Source: Maricaulis sp. (lineage in GTDB: Bacteria; Pseudomonadota; Alphaproteobacteria; Caulobacterales; Maricaulaceae). From it: a DNA stretch of 34,871 bases. The DNA lies in contig NZ_JASBRW010000002.1 of the NCBI RefSeq assembly GCF_030149235.1, positions 1 through 34,871 on the forward strand, in the 5' to 3' direction. Below, piece by piece: positions 17,319 through 27,218 of the stretch. The translations under genes and the position numbers were made by a program. Under the pieces are notes generated by a model. It did not search any database and was not told the DNA's origin. It worked only from the letters and a program-made list of their open reading frames with translations. Position 1 is the first letter of the stretch, and the number at the start of each line of letters is the position of its first letter.

Positions 17319-18836
17319 TTAGTCGACCCGGTTATAGGTCTGCCCATCCCAGACAAAGCCGGACACGGTGCCGTCCTCCTCACGGGTAAACGCGACCGCT
17401 TCGGGGCGGTCATAATGGACATTGCGGGCCCCGAAGAGGTTCTCGCTCGCCGGGGTGAGATAGACCGGGTAATCACCGACCCGGCCGCGCAGGGCACCTT
17501 CCTCGACATAGGTCTCGACCGTCAGATAAGCGCTGTATTCATTGACGAAACGGCCGGCATAGGCCTCCAGCTCCTGCGCGTCGGGCGACCAGGTCCAGCC
17601 GCCCCATTGCGGATCATTGGCCGCCTCTTCCGCCCGCGCGGCGAAGATCTGGCCCAGCCGTTCAATGCGTTGCGGATACTGGCCGATGCGAAGCTCGCGC
17701 ATGCGCTCGGCATTGGGATCATCGGTCAGGAATTGCAGATACATGTCGACCGTGCGGCTGGTCACCCAGCCGGTCATGGCGTTGGAATTTGAGAAGGCGG
17801 CAATGCCGATGCCCAGGTCCGGCGAGAAGGCCATCATCGTTGCCGCACCGGTATAACCGCCGCCATGGATGTAGAGGCTGTGGCCGTCTTTCTCGCAGAT
17901 ATTCCAGCCGAGGGAGTATTGAGAGCAGACCTGCTCATAGGCATTGCGGCGGTCTTCCATGCCGGTCTCGACATGACCTTGCTGCGCCTCGGCGAGGGCG
18001 CTCGCCGTGATCAGACCCGGCCCTTCGCCGCGCAATTGCATTTGCAGCCAGCCCGCCATGTCATTGACCGAGGTGACCATGCCGCCGGCCGATTGCATGA
18101 TCGCATCGGTCTTGGGACGGACCTCCTGCCAGCCCTCGCCGCCTTCGGCCAGGATGTGGTTCCAGGACTGCCCATCGAGGCCGAAATCGGAGGTCCGTGC
18201 CGAGGTGTGCTCCCAGCCCATCGGCTCAATGATGACCTCGTCGAGCCAGTCCTGCCAGGTCTTGCCGGTCACGGTTTCGAGGATGGCACCGTAGATGTTG
18301 TAGCCGATATTGGCGTAGTCAAACCCCGGCTCGCGGGCCTCACCGAAGGCGGCGATCAGGGCCGGGTAATCGTACGGCTCGACACGGGTGACATAGGCTT
18401 CCAGGAAGGTGATGACATCGACATTGAGCGGCACCTGGTGGCTGAGCAGGTCGCGCATCGTCCAGGCCGCCGGGTCGAGATCGCCGGGCAGTTCGAGGTC
18501 GGGCCAGTGATCGGCGATGGTGGACTCGAGGCTGAGCACGCCCTGCTCATCAAGCACGGCGGCGACCAGCCCCATATAGGCCTTGGTCTGCGAGGCGATA
18601 TAGATCGGCGTATCGGCGGTCAGCGCTACACCGGTCGAAGCCCGCTCGACCCCGCTGACATAGTTCAGCAATACCTCGTCCTCAGTCACCACAACGGCGG
18701 CATAACCCGGTCCCAGATCAGGAATGGCTGCGAGAAATTCGCTCAGGCGGTCAGCGGCGCCCTGAGGGGTGTCGGCCAGAGCTGCAGTGGAACTCAGCGC
18801 CAGAGCAGAGGCGGCCAGGAAAGCGGTACGGAACAT
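17319..18836 (-). CDS. Exported serine hydrolase, class C beta-lactamase/penicillin-binding fold
   Basis: A 505-residue protein with a signal peptide (residues 1-21, ending ALA). The active-site S-x-x-K is Ser82-Gln-Thr-Lys85 and the second element Y-x-N is Tyr174-Ala-Asn176; HGGGYTGA may stand in for the third (K/H-x-G). About 130 C-terminal residues form a second, beta-rich domain, as in many esterase/peptidase-type members. Such proteins are usually D-aminopeptidases, esterases or of unknown activity, not true beta-lactamases. The start at 18836 follows AAGGAG; a longer frame begins at 18896. It lies 89 bp after the AraC-type regulator in the same direction, so the regulator may control it. 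Confidence 0.87.
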   Translation of the reverse strand: MFRTAFLAASALALSSTAALADTPQGAADRLSEFLAAIPDLGPGYAAVVVTEDEVLLNYVSGVERASTGVALTADTPIYIASQTKAYMGLVAAVLDEQGVLSLESTIADHWPDLELPGDLDPAAWTMRDLLSHQVPLNVDVITFLEAYVTRVEPYDYPALIAAFGEAREPGFDYANIGYNIYGAILETVTGKTWQDWLDEVIIEPMGWEHTSARTSDFGLDGQSWNHILAEGGEGWQEVRPKTDAIMQSAGGMVTSVNDMAGWLQMQLRGEGPGLITASALAEAQQGHVETGMEDRRNAYEQVCSQYSLGWNICEKDGHSLYIHGGGYTGAATMMAFSPDLGIGIAAFSNSNAMTGWVTSRTVDMYLQFLTDDPNAERMRELRIGQYPQRIERLGQIFAARAEEAANDPQWGGWTWSPDAQELEAYAGRFVNEYSAYLTVETYVEEGALRGRVGDYPVYLTPASENLFGARNVHYDRPEAVAFTREEDGTVSGFVWDGQTYNRVD

Positions 18837-18925
18837 GTGGGCACTCCTTGAGGGGCATGTGGGTATCTTGCCCGGGAGTATGACGGCAACACGCACCGGG
18901 TTCTTGTACGGGCGTAACCTGTTTG

Positions 18926-19699
18926 TCAGGCCGCCAACAGACGGCTCAGCCGGCGCGGGGCGAAGCCGGTCTCGCGCTTGATCCAGCGATTGAGGTGAGC
19001 CTGGTCGGAAAAGCCTGCAGCATAGGCCGCATCGGCGGCGCTCTGCCCCTCCATCAGGCCGCGCAGGGCCCTGGCAAGGCGGACACGGGTACGATACAGG
19101 CTCGGCGCCATGCCGACATGGCGGGCGAAGCTTCGTGACAGGTGCACGCGGTGCACCCCGGCCTGGGCAGCGACGGCCTCCAGGTCGAGCTCGTTCTCCT
19201 CCTCGCGCAATTGCTCGCGTACACGATCGATCCAGACCGGGGTGGCGTCGCGGGCATCGGCCGGGGCAGCAAAGGCCCGGGCGACCAGATCATTGAGGGC
19301 CCAGCCGGCCTCCTCCCCCCCGGCCGCCAGCAGCGCCGCCAGGGCCGGAACCGGGTCACGCCCGTCGCGCTGTTCACGCTGACGCGCCCAGCCCCAATCG
19401 AGCCCGGCCTGGCCCAGAAGGCCCGGCAGGCGATCCTCCTCGACATTGACGGAAAGGATGAGCGAGCCGTCGCGGCCATAGCGATTGGCATGACGGCAAT
19501 CGGCCGGCTTGATGCCCAGGCTCGGGCCCAGCACCTCGATATCATGGCGCCCATGCTGCTCGGCCAGCTCGCCGGCGAGGAGCCAGGAGAGCTGGGTATA
19601 GCCGTGCGTATGCGGCGCCATATCGGCACTGGCACCGTAATGGCTCAGGCGAACCTTGACGCCATCGGTTTCAAACAGGGTTTTCTGTCGTATCGGCAT
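18926..19699 (-). CDS. AraC-family transcriptional regulator
   Basis: A 257-residue protein. The N-terminal 100 residues look like a cupin-type sensor (HTHGYTQLSWLLAGEL, then GPSLGIKPADCRHANRYG). The C-terminal 100 carry the two AraC helix-turn-helix motifs (LEAVAAQAGVHRVHLSRSFARH and SAADAAYAAGFSDQAHLNRWIKRETGFAP). It probably responds to a small molecule and activates a nearby gene, with the serine hydrolase downstream as the simplest target. The ribosome site is weak (cgacgaag). Confidence 0.88.
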   Translation of the reverse strand: MPIRQKTLFETDGVKVRLSHYGASADMAPHTHGYTQLSWLLAGELAEQHGRHDIEVLGPSLGIKPADCRHANRYGRDGSLILSVNVEEDRLPGLLGQAGLDWGWARQREQRDGRDPVPALAALLAAGGEEAGWALNDLVARAFAAPADARDATPVWIDRVREQLREEENELDLEAVAAQAGVHRVHLSRSFARHVGMAPSLYRTRVRLARALRGLMEGQSAADAAYAAGFSDQAHLNRWIKRETGFAPRRLSRLLAA

Positions 19700-19795
19700 G
19701 GGCTTCGTCGCGATCTGCTTTCCCGCATACGAAGGTGATGCTTCCCAGCCCCTGAATGGATGATGACGTTGGTGTAACCTCGTCCGTCAACGCGC

Positions 19796-20308
19796 CTAGT
19801 TTGCGGCCAGGGCTCGGCCGTGACAGGCATCAAACAGGCCGAGAAAGGCGCGGGCCTCCTCGTTTCCGACCCGCCCGGCATCGCTGAGATAGGCCCGGGC
19901 GCGGTAATGATCCGGCTCGCCGCGACCATCCGACAGCATCAGACCGACCAGAAGACCGGCAAAGGCAGTACCGCGATTATGGAAGATATCCGCCATGGCG
20001 GTTTCAGCCCTGCTCTCATGCCCGGCCCACTCATAAGTCGCCAGGGTCAACAGGGCGAGCGAGCGCTGGCTGGACGCATCGCCGGCTCGCATCAAATCCC
20101 CGCCCCAGTAAAACGCCGCCGCTTCGCGGGGCACCTGGCGCTGGGCAGCCAGTTGATCAAGCGCCTGCCCCATGCCGGCCGCGGCGCGATAAAGATAGCT
20201 ATCGCGATGCTCGGCAAAACGGTCGCAATCACTGGCCTCGGCGGAGGCGGTCACGGCGAACTGCAGGGCGATGCTGGCAGCGGCGGCAAAAGCGAAACGA
20301 ATGGGCAT
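19796..20308 (-). CDS. Small exported protein with Sel1-like C-terminus
   Basis: A 170-residue protein with a signal peptide (about residues 1-25, ending AEAS). The rest is helical. The segment near 134-160 (ARAYLSDAGRVGNEEARAFLGLF) has the spacing of a Sel1/TPR-like helical repeat, and two Cys (28 and 162) could pair. Probably a periplasmic protein-interaction module; no specific role can be given. A good ribosome site (ggaggatc) precedes the ATG. It lies downstream of purA in the same direction, 106 bp away and behind a hairpin. Confidence 0.6.
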   Translation of the reverse strand: MPIRFAFAAAASIALQFAVTASAEASDCDRFAEHRDSYLYRAAAGMGQALDQLAAQRQVPREAAAFYWGGDLMRAGDASSQRSLALLTLATYEWAGHESRAETAMADIFHNRGTAFAGLLVGLMLSDGRGEPDHYRARAYLSDAGRVGNEEARAFLGLFDACHGRALAAN

Positions 20309-20358
20309 GGGGCAGATCCTCCAGAAGTCAGAGGAGAGCCTGCCTGTCCCGCTTTAAG

Positions 20359-20381
20359 CCGGGCTCAAAACGCGCGCCCGG
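20359..20381 (-). terminator. Hairpin after purA
   Basis: CCGGGC (20359-20364) and GCCCGG (20376-20381) can pair, flanked by TTAAG on both sides. On the minus strand TTAAAGC follows. It is a weak terminator candidate between purA and the Sel1-like gene. Confidence 0.4.
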
Positions 20382-20414
20382 ATTTAAGACGAATTTTCAA
20401 TAATAGCTGGGAAA

Positions 20415-21704
<1,290 letters not shown>

Positions 21705-21848
21705 GCCAGCCTCCGGAAATGTCTGCGTGAAGCGCCTATGTGTCACGAAGACCCCTATCGGGCCAGTTGAATTTGCACGCCCTGCCGGATGCGGGCAGTA
21801 TCAGCGCGCTCGGGTCATGATCGGCATGTTTTAAGGAGCCTCGCCGTT

Positions 21849-22400
21849 ATGACGACAAATCCCCTTCTGCTTGCAGCCGCCCTCGCGGCCCTGGTGCCGG
21901 CGACCGGCCATGCCCAGACCCCGTCCTGTTCGGGAGAGGCGCATGATGATTTCGACTTCTGGGTCGGCCACTGGAATGTCTACGCCCCGGATAACGGCCC
22001 CTATCAGGGCGAGAACCGGATCGAGAAGATCAATGGCGGCTGCCTGATTACCGAGCACTGGACCGGCGCCTCCGGCTCGGTCGGCGAGAGCATGAACTAT
22101 CTCGACCCGTTCACCGGCCAGTGGCGCCAGGTCTGGGTCTCGGCCGGTGCCATTATCGATTATTCCGGCGGGCTCGATGAGAGCGGCGCCATGGTACTCA
22201 ATGGCGAGATCCATAGTCCGGCCAATGGCACGACGACCGGCTTCCGCGGCACCTGGACGGCGCTTGAGGACGGATCGGTGCGCCAGCATTTCGAGATCGA
22301 GGGCGCCAATGGAGAATGGGGCGTCTGGTTCACCGGCATCTATGTGCGCCAGGAAAACGATCCGCGGGCAGAAGAAGCGGCCGCGGCCCGGAGCGAGTAG
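21849..22400 (+). CDS. Exported DUF1579-like protein, unknown function
   Basis: A 183-residue protein with a signal peptide (about residues 1-22, ending GHAQ). The mature part opens with DFDFWVGHWNVY and continues ENRIEKINGGCLITEHW, a pattern of small exported beta-barrel proteins near DUF1579; two cysteines (26 and 64) may form a disulfide. Function unknown. The ATG at 21849 has aaggagcc upstream; a longer frame from 21789 lacks one. It diverges from purA, with 144 bp between starts. Confidence 0.65.
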   Translation: MTTNPLLLAAALAALVPATGHAQTPSCSGEAHDDFDFWVGHWNVYAPDNGPYQGENRIEKINGGCLITEHWTGASGSVGESMNYLDPFTGQWRQVWVSAGAIIDYSGGLDESGAMVLNGEIHSPANGTTTGFRGTWTALEDGSVRQHFEIEGANGEWGVWFTGIYVRQENDPRAEEAAAARSE

Positions 22401-22423
22401 AAACCGGATGCAAAATGTGCTCC

Positions 22424-22447
22424 CACCCTCTCCCGTGGGAGAGGGTG
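22424..22447. repeat. Perfect palindrome between convergent genes (bidirectional terminator candidate)
   Basis: CACCCTCTCCC (22424-22434) and GGGAGAGGGTG (22437-22447) form an 11-bp stem with a 2-nt spacer. This CCCTCTCCC-type palindrome is common between genes in alphaproteobacteria. It lies between two convergent stop codons. No strong T-run on the plus side; ACATTTTG follows on the minus side. Confidence 0.6.
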
Positions 22448-22478
22448 AAAACGCGCACTTCCGTGATTTTGGAAAGGC

Positions 22479-23057
22479 CTATCGCCCGAAGCGATAGCTC
22501 AGGCGTACGCCGGCATTGTCCAGCGCCTGGTTACGGCCGGAAGCCAGGATCTGGCCGTGCGAGATATGTTCGTAATAGGCGCCCACCGACCAAGTCTCGT
22601 TGAGATCATAGTCGAGGCCGAGGCCGTTGTAGAACAGGATGGAATTGCCCAAAAGTGCCCGCGTCGTGGCGAGACGGATGCGCTCCGGGTCGCCCGGCGG
22701 GGAGTTCGGGTCGATATCGTCGACGCCGTCATTGTAGGACAGGCCGGTGGTAAACTCGAAATCGAGATTGTCGGCGATCTCCCAGTCCCAGGCGAGACCG
22801 ACAGCCCCGAAATTGGTCAGGCCATTGGTGTTGAAAGAGCCATAGATGAAGGGGCGCGGTTCCCAGATCGGCTCGAGCCAGTCCGGGCTTTCAAACAGAA
22901 GCTCGACCGTGACATTGGGGCCGTCCTCGACATGGTCGGCGAGATCATGTGCGGTGACGCCGAAACGGAATTCCAGGCCCTCATCGCCATGTCCGTCCGC
23001 CTGAGCTGCCGTGGTGCAAAGGGCCGCCAGGGCTGCAGCCGTGATCCAACGCTTCAT
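22479..23057 (-). CDS. Acyloxyacyl hydrolase / PagL-type lipid A deacylase
   Basis: A 192-residue protein with a signal peptide (residues 1-20), then alternating polar/hydrophobic strands typical of an 8-stranded outer-membrane barrel, ending in YRFGR, with the C-terminal aromatic of such proteins. The PagL-like active site is visible as YYEHISHGQ, with His164 and Ser166 in the H-x-S arrangement; most PagL proteins have Asn after the Ser, here it is His167. PagL removes the 3-O acyl chain from lipid A at the outer membrane. The start has aagggggatc upstream. It lies 63 bp after serC in the same direction. Confidence 0.75.
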   Translation of the reverse strand: MKRWITAAALAALCTTAAQADGHGDEGLEFRFGVTAHDLADHVEDGPNVTVELLFESPDWLEPIWEPRPFIYGSFNTNGLTNFGAVGLAWDWEIADNLDFEFTTGLSYNDGVDDIDPNSPPGDPERIRLATTRALLGNSILFYNGLGLDYDLNETWSVGAYYEHISHGQILASGRNQALDNAGVRLSYRFGR

Positions 23058-23120
23058 CTTGATCCCCCTTGGAAAAACTCGCGCCCGAGGCGAACGCCTT
23101 GCCCACCACTAGCCAATTGA

Positions 23121-24305
23121 TCAGAGCGCGTCCAGCGCTTCGCCATAGGCCCAGTCGAGCCAGGGGCCCAGTGCGGCCAAATCATCACGCTCCACCGTCG
23201 GCCCGCACCAGATGCGGATCCCCGGCACGGAAGCGCGGTGCATATTGATGTCGAGCCCGGCATTCTCCCGTTCCAGCAGCGCCGTGATCGCCTTGGTCAG
23301 GGCCCATTGCGTATCCGTATCGGCGCCGGTGACGGCGGGGTCGGTGAATTTCAGCGTCACCGAGACCGGCGAGCGATGCTCGGCCACCTCGCAAAGATAA
23401 TCCGCCCACTCGCAGCCCTGCACCCAGTCATCCAGCGCCGCGAAATTAGCTTCACGCCGGGCGATCAGCGCCGGCAGACCGCCGACCTTGGAGGCCCATT
23501 TGCAGGCGGCCAGATAATCCTCGACACACATCAGCGAGGGTGTGTTCAGGGTCGAGCCCTCATAGACAGCCATATTGGCCTTGTCGCCGGAATGCAGCTG
23601 CAACAGGCCGGGCACCGGCCAGTCCGGCTTGTAGCTGTTGAGGCGTTCAATGGCGCGCGGGCCCATGATCAGCATGCCGTGCTGGGCTTCGCCCCCGAGG
23701 CATTTCTGCCAGGAGAAGGTCAGCACATCGATCTTCGACCAGTCGATATCCACCGCGAACGCCGCCGAGGTGGCATCGCAAATGGTCAGGCCTTCGCGGT
23801 CGTCATCAATCCAGTCAAAGCCCGGGATCCAGACCCCGGCTGCCGTGCCGTTGAGGGTGAAGACCGCATCGCGCTTGCCGTCATACTGGCCGATATCGGG
23901 CAGCACGCCCGGCTCGGTCTGGAAAATGCGCAGGTCTTTCAGCTTCAGCTCGTCACGGGCGTCATGGGTCCAGCGATTGCCGAACACATCCCAGCTGAAC
24001 ACATCGACACCGCGTTGGCCCAGCAGCGACCACATCGCCGCTTCCATGGCGCCGGTATCGGAGCCCGGCAGCATGGCGACGCGATAATCCTCCGGCAGTT
24101 CGAGGAGTGCATGGGTGCGTTCGAGCGCTTCCTTGATGCGGGCCACGGCCGCACCGGCCCGGTGGGTTCGCGACAAGGGCGCATCGCGCAGCTTGTCCCA
24201 GTCCCAGCCCGGGTATTTCTTTACCGGACCGCAGGAAAACCGCGGATCGGCAGGTTTGAGCACGGGTTTGGGGGCTCGGGCGGTGGCGACGCTGATTTTC
24301 GGCAC
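23121..24305 (-). CDS. serC: Phosphoserine aminotransferase SerC
   Basis: Transfers an amino group from glutamate to 3-phosphohydroxypyruvate (serine synthesis) and to the analogous intermediate of vitamin B6 synthesis. The 394-residue protein belongs to the SerC branch usual in alphaproteobacteria. PRFSCGPVKKYPGW opens the fold; the PLP-binding Lys is Lys201 in FSWQKCLGG; PGSDTGAMEAAMW binds the cofactor phosphate. I choose the GTG at 24305 because GGAG lies 7 nt upstream; the frame could begin at GTG 24347. It diverges from the PLP enzyme at 24388. In many alphaproteobacteria serA follows serC; here it does not. Confidence 0.93.
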   Translation of the reverse strand: MPKISVATARAPKPVLKPADPRFSCGPVKKYPGWDWDKLRDAPLSRTHRAGAAVARIKEALERTHALLELPEDYRVAMLPGSDTGAMEAAMWSLLGQRGVDVFSWDVFGNRWTHDARDELKLKDLRIFQTEPGVLPDIGQYDGKRDAVFTLNGTAAGVWIPGFDWIDDDREGLTICDATSAAFAVDIDWSKIDVLTFSWQKCLGGEAQHGMLIMGPRAIERLNSYKPDWPVPGLLQLHSGDKANMAVYEGSTLNTPSLMCVEDYLAACKWASKVGGLPALIARREANFAALDDWVQGCEWADYLCEVAEHRSPVSVTLKFTDPAVTGADTDTQWALTKAITALLERENAGLDINMHRASVPGIRIWCGPTVERDDLAALGPWLDWAYGEALDAL

Positions 24306-24387
24306 GGGCAAACTCCGGAATCGGAAAGCGTGGGCAGGAGATGTCACACGTTGACCCCGCTCGCGCTAGCGGGCAAGAGCCCTTCTC

Positions 24388-25524
24388 ATGATCCCGTCTC
24401 AACGCGCGCTTTTCGACCTGCCGCGCGAGGTCGCCTATCTCAATGCCGCCTATATGGGCCCGATGCCGCGCCATGCGGCAGCGGCCGGGGCGCAAAGCTA
24501 TGCCGACAAGCAACAACCCTGGACGGTGAACGCGCAGGAGGCTTTTGCCGACGCGCCGGAGCGCTATCGCGCGCTCGGCGCCAGGCTCTTCGGTGCCACG
24601 GCGGATGATATCGCCATCGTACCGGCCGCCTCCTACGGCCTGGCCCTGGCGGCGCGCAATCTCGAACCGGATGCGGGTTCGGAAATCCTCGTTCTGGACG
24701 GGCAATTCCCCTCCAATGTCTATGTCTGGCAGGCCCTGGCCGAGCGCACCGGCGCCAAGATCCGCACTGTCAGCCGGTCCGACAATGAAAGCTGGACCGA
24801 CGCCCTGCTCGCCGCGATTTCCCTGAAAACCGCCATTGTCGCCTGCCCGCATGTGCACTGGTCCGATGGCGGGCGGGTCGACCTGCCGCGGGTCAGCGAG
24901 GCGGCCCGGCGCCAGGGCGCCGCCCTGGTGCTGGACCTGACCCAGTCACTCGGTGCCCTGCCCTTCGATCTGGAGGCTATCCAGCCCGATTTCGCCGTCG
25001 CGGCCGGCTATAAATGGTTGCTCGGCCCATATTCGCTGGGGCTGTGCTATATCGCGCCGCATCATCAGGAGAGCGCCGAACCGCTGGAAGAAAACTGGAT
25101 CAATCGCCAGGGCTCCGAGGACTTCGCCCGCCTGGTCGACTATCAGTCCGCCTATCAGCCCGGCGCCCGGCGTTTCGATATGGGCGAACGCTCCGCCTTC
25201 CAGCTCGTTCCGGCGGGTATTGCCTGCCTGGAGCAGATCCTGGACTGGGGTGTCGACGCCATCTCGGCCACGCTGGGCGTGCGCACGCAGGAGATCATCG
25301 AGGCCGTAGCGCCGCTGGGACTGGTCCCTGCCACGCCAGACCGGGCGCCGCATTATCTCGGCCTCACCCTGCCACCGGATACACCTGGCGACCTTGTCAA
25401 ACGCCTGGCCGCGGAGCAGGTCTACGTCTCCCAGCGCGGAGACCGGCTGCGTATCACGCCTTATCTCTACAATGATGAGACGGACATCACGCGCCTCGCC
25501 GAAATTTTGAAAGTAATCCTCTAG
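24388..25524 (+). CDS. PLP-dependent aminotransferase class V-fold enzyme
   Basis: A 378-residue enzyme of fold type I. The PLP-forming Lys is Lys209 in AAGYKWLLGPYSLG, with Asp183 in VLDLTQSLG as the residue that holds the pyridine nitrogen. The N-terminus YLNAAYMGPMPR resembles the substrate-side loop of class V aminotransferases/kynureninase-like enzymes. The substrate is not clear; it lacks the Cys loop of cysteine desulfurases. The ribosome site is weak. The EamA transporter starts 1 bp after its stop, so the two are coupled, and the transporter may export the enzyme's substrate or product. Confidence 0.85.
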   Translation: MIPSQRALFDLPREVAYLNAAYMGPMPRHAAAAGAQSYADKQQPWTVNAQEAFADAPERYRALGARLFGATADDIAIVPAASYGLALAARNLEPDAGSEILVLDGQFPSNVYVWQALAERTGAKIRTVSRSDNESWTDALLAAISLKTAIVACPHVHWSDGGRVDLPRVSEAARRQGAALVLDLTQSLGALPFDLEAIQPDFAVAAGYKWLLGPYSLGLCYIAPHHQESAEPLEENWINRQGSEDFARLVDYQSAYQPGARRFDMGERSAFQLVPAGIACLEQILDWGVDAISATLGVRTQEIIEAVAPLGLVPATPDRAPHYLGLTLPPDTPGDLVKRLAAEQVYVSQRGDRLRITPYLYNDETDITRLAEILKVIL

Positions 25525-25525
25525 C

Positions 25526-26413
25526 GTGACCCAATCGCCGCCCCGTCCCACACTCGAGCACTGGATCCTGCTCGGCATTCTCACCGTGCTGTGGGGATCG
25601 GCCTTTGCCTTTATCAAATACTCGGTCGACTACCTGCCGCCGGCAGCCCTGATCTTCGTCCGCCTGAGCGTGGCCGCGATCGTCCTGCTGGCCTGGGCGA
25701 TGTTGCGCGGACGGCGCATGCCCGCGCTCACCGACAAGCGCTGGCTCTGGTTCACCGGGCTGGGCTTTTTCGGCAATACCCTGCCCTTCTTTCTCATCGC
25801 CTGGGGCCAGCAGAGTATCGACAGCGCCCTGGCCGGCATTCTCATCGCCACCATGCCGCTGGCCACGCTCGGCCTCGCCCATGTCTTCGTGCCGGGTGAG
25901 AAAATGGATCTGTCCAAGCTGGGCGGCTTCCTGATCGGTTTTGGCGGCGTGGTCATCCTGATGGGCCCGGCAGCCCTGTCAGGACTGGGCGGGGAAAGCT
26001 TCCTGGCCCAGATCGCCGTCGTCTTCGCCGCCGTCTGCTATGGCATCAACGCCATCATGGCCCGCCTGATCCCGGAAACACCGCCCTCGGTATCGGGCGC
26101 CGGCATGCTGATCACCGCAGCCCTGCTCGCCCTGCCCTTCGGCGTGTGGGAGCTGATGCAGACGGAAGGTGTGACGCCGGGCGCCTGGGCCGCCGTGATC
26201 TGGCTCGCCGTCGCCCCGACGGCCATCGCCTCGGTCATGCTGATGCATATCGCCCGCACCGCTGGGCCGGGCTTTCTCGCCATCGTCAACTATCTCACCC
26301 CTGTTGCCGCCGTGATCACCGGCGTGATCATCGGCGAGACGATCGGCTGGAACGCGCTGCTAGCGCTGGCGGTGATCCTGGCCGGCGTGTGGTTGTCACG
26401 GCGGAAGGGTTAG
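25526..26413 (+). CDS. EamA/DMT-family transporter
   Basis: A 295-residue protein with ten predicted membrane helices in two EamA repeats (about residues 13-140 and 155-292). The first helix shows the family pattern ILTVLWGSAFAFIKYSV. Members export amino acids or other metabolites. It starts at a GTG one base after the stop of the PLP enzyme gene, without its own strong ribosome site, which suggests translational coupling. Its stop overlaps the stop of thiD on the other strand by 4 bp (ttag). Confidence 0.92.
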   Translation: MTQSPPRPTLEHWILLGILTVLWGSAFAFIKYSVDYLPPAALIFVRLSVAAIVLLAWAMLRGRRMPALTDKRWLWFTGLGFFGNTLPFFLIAWGQQSIDSALAGILIATMPLATLGLAHVFVPGEKMDLSKLGGFLIGFGGVVILMGPAALSGLGGESFLAQIAVVFAAVCYGINAIMARLIPETPPSVSGAGMLITAALLALPFGVWELMQTEGVTPGAWAAVIWLAVAPTAIASVMLMHIARTAGPGFLAIVNYLTPVAAVITGVIIGETIGWNALLALAVILAGVWLSRRKG

Positions 26414-27216
26414 CCCCGCAACATCCAGAAATGATCCACCGGGCCGTGGCCGGCGCCAAAGCCGGGGGCGTGGCGGATGGCGTTGTGGAGATAGTCGCCG
26501 GCGCGGCGCACGGCTTCGGGCAGGGCGTGCCCCTGGGCGAGCAGGCTGGAAATAGCCGAGGCCAGGGTGCAGCCGGTGCCGTGGGTGTGCGGCGTGTCGA
26601 GGCGTTCGTGCTCGAAGATCTGCAGCCCCCGCGGGGAGACCAGGACGTCGCGCAGGATCTCGCCGGACATATGCCCGCCCTTGACCAGCGCCGCCCGGGC
26701 GCCGGCCTCCACAAGCGCTTCGGCCGCGGCGATCTGGGTATCGAGATCGCCAATGGTCAGGCCAGTCAGGCGTTCCGCTTCCGGAATATTAGGCGTGACC
26801 AGAGCCGCGCGCGGCAGCAGGCGCGACTTGATCGCCTCGGCGGCGGTTGTGTCGACCAGCGCATCGCCCGACGTGGCGACCATGACCGGGTCAAGGATGA
26901 GCGGCACGGCCGGTGCTTCCTGCTCCAGCACAGAGGCAACCGTCTCGATCAAACTGGCCGTGGCCAGCATGCCGGTCTTGATGGCATCGGCTCCGAGATC
27001 GGAGAGGACGGCGCGCATCTGATCGGCAACGGTGTCATCGGGCACCGGGTGAATACCGGTGACACCGAGCGTGTTCTGCACGGTAATCGCGGTCACGGCG
27101 GTCATGGCGAACCCGCCCATGGCGGAAACCGCCTTGATATCGGCCTGGATACCGGCACCACCGCCGCTATCGGACCCGGCGATGATCAGGACCCGGCCAC
27201 GCGGCGCCTCGCTCAT
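26410..27216 (-). CDS. thiD: Hydroxymethylpyrimidine/phosphomethylpyrimidine kinase ThiD
   Basis: Phosphorylates HMP and HMP-phosphate to HMP-pyrophosphate, the step after ThiC in thiamine synthesis. The 268-residue protein shows the ribokinase-like signatures: IAGSDSGGGAGIQADIK at the N-terminus, TAVTAITVQNT, LVTPNIPEAERL, VKGGH and the catalytic anion hole DTPHTHGTGCTLASAI. No TPP riboswitch is visible before it. It starts 2 bp after the stop of the TPR protein gene and so is transcribed with it, away from thiC. Confidence 0.95.
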   Translation of the reverse strand: MSEAPRGRVLIIAGSDSGGGAGIQADIKAVSAMGGFAMTAVTAITVQNTLGVTGIHPVPDDTVADQMRAVLSDLGADAIKTGMLATASLIETVASVLEQEAPAVPLILDPVMVATSGDALVDTTAAEAIKSRLLPRAALVTPNIPEAERLTGLTIGDLDTQIAAAEALVEAGARAALVKGGHMSGEILRDVLVSPRGLQIFEHERLDTPHTHGTGCTLASAISSLLAQGHALPEAVRRAGDYLHNAIRHAPGFGAGHGPVDHFWMLRG

Positions 27217-27218
27217 GA

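Noticed and set aside
23238..24608. A 456-codon open plus-strand frame antisense to serC
   Set aside because: serC is certain; the frame also runs into the next gene in another phase. Similar shadows at 12570-13943, 26146-27402 and 3243-4367 were rejected for the same reason.
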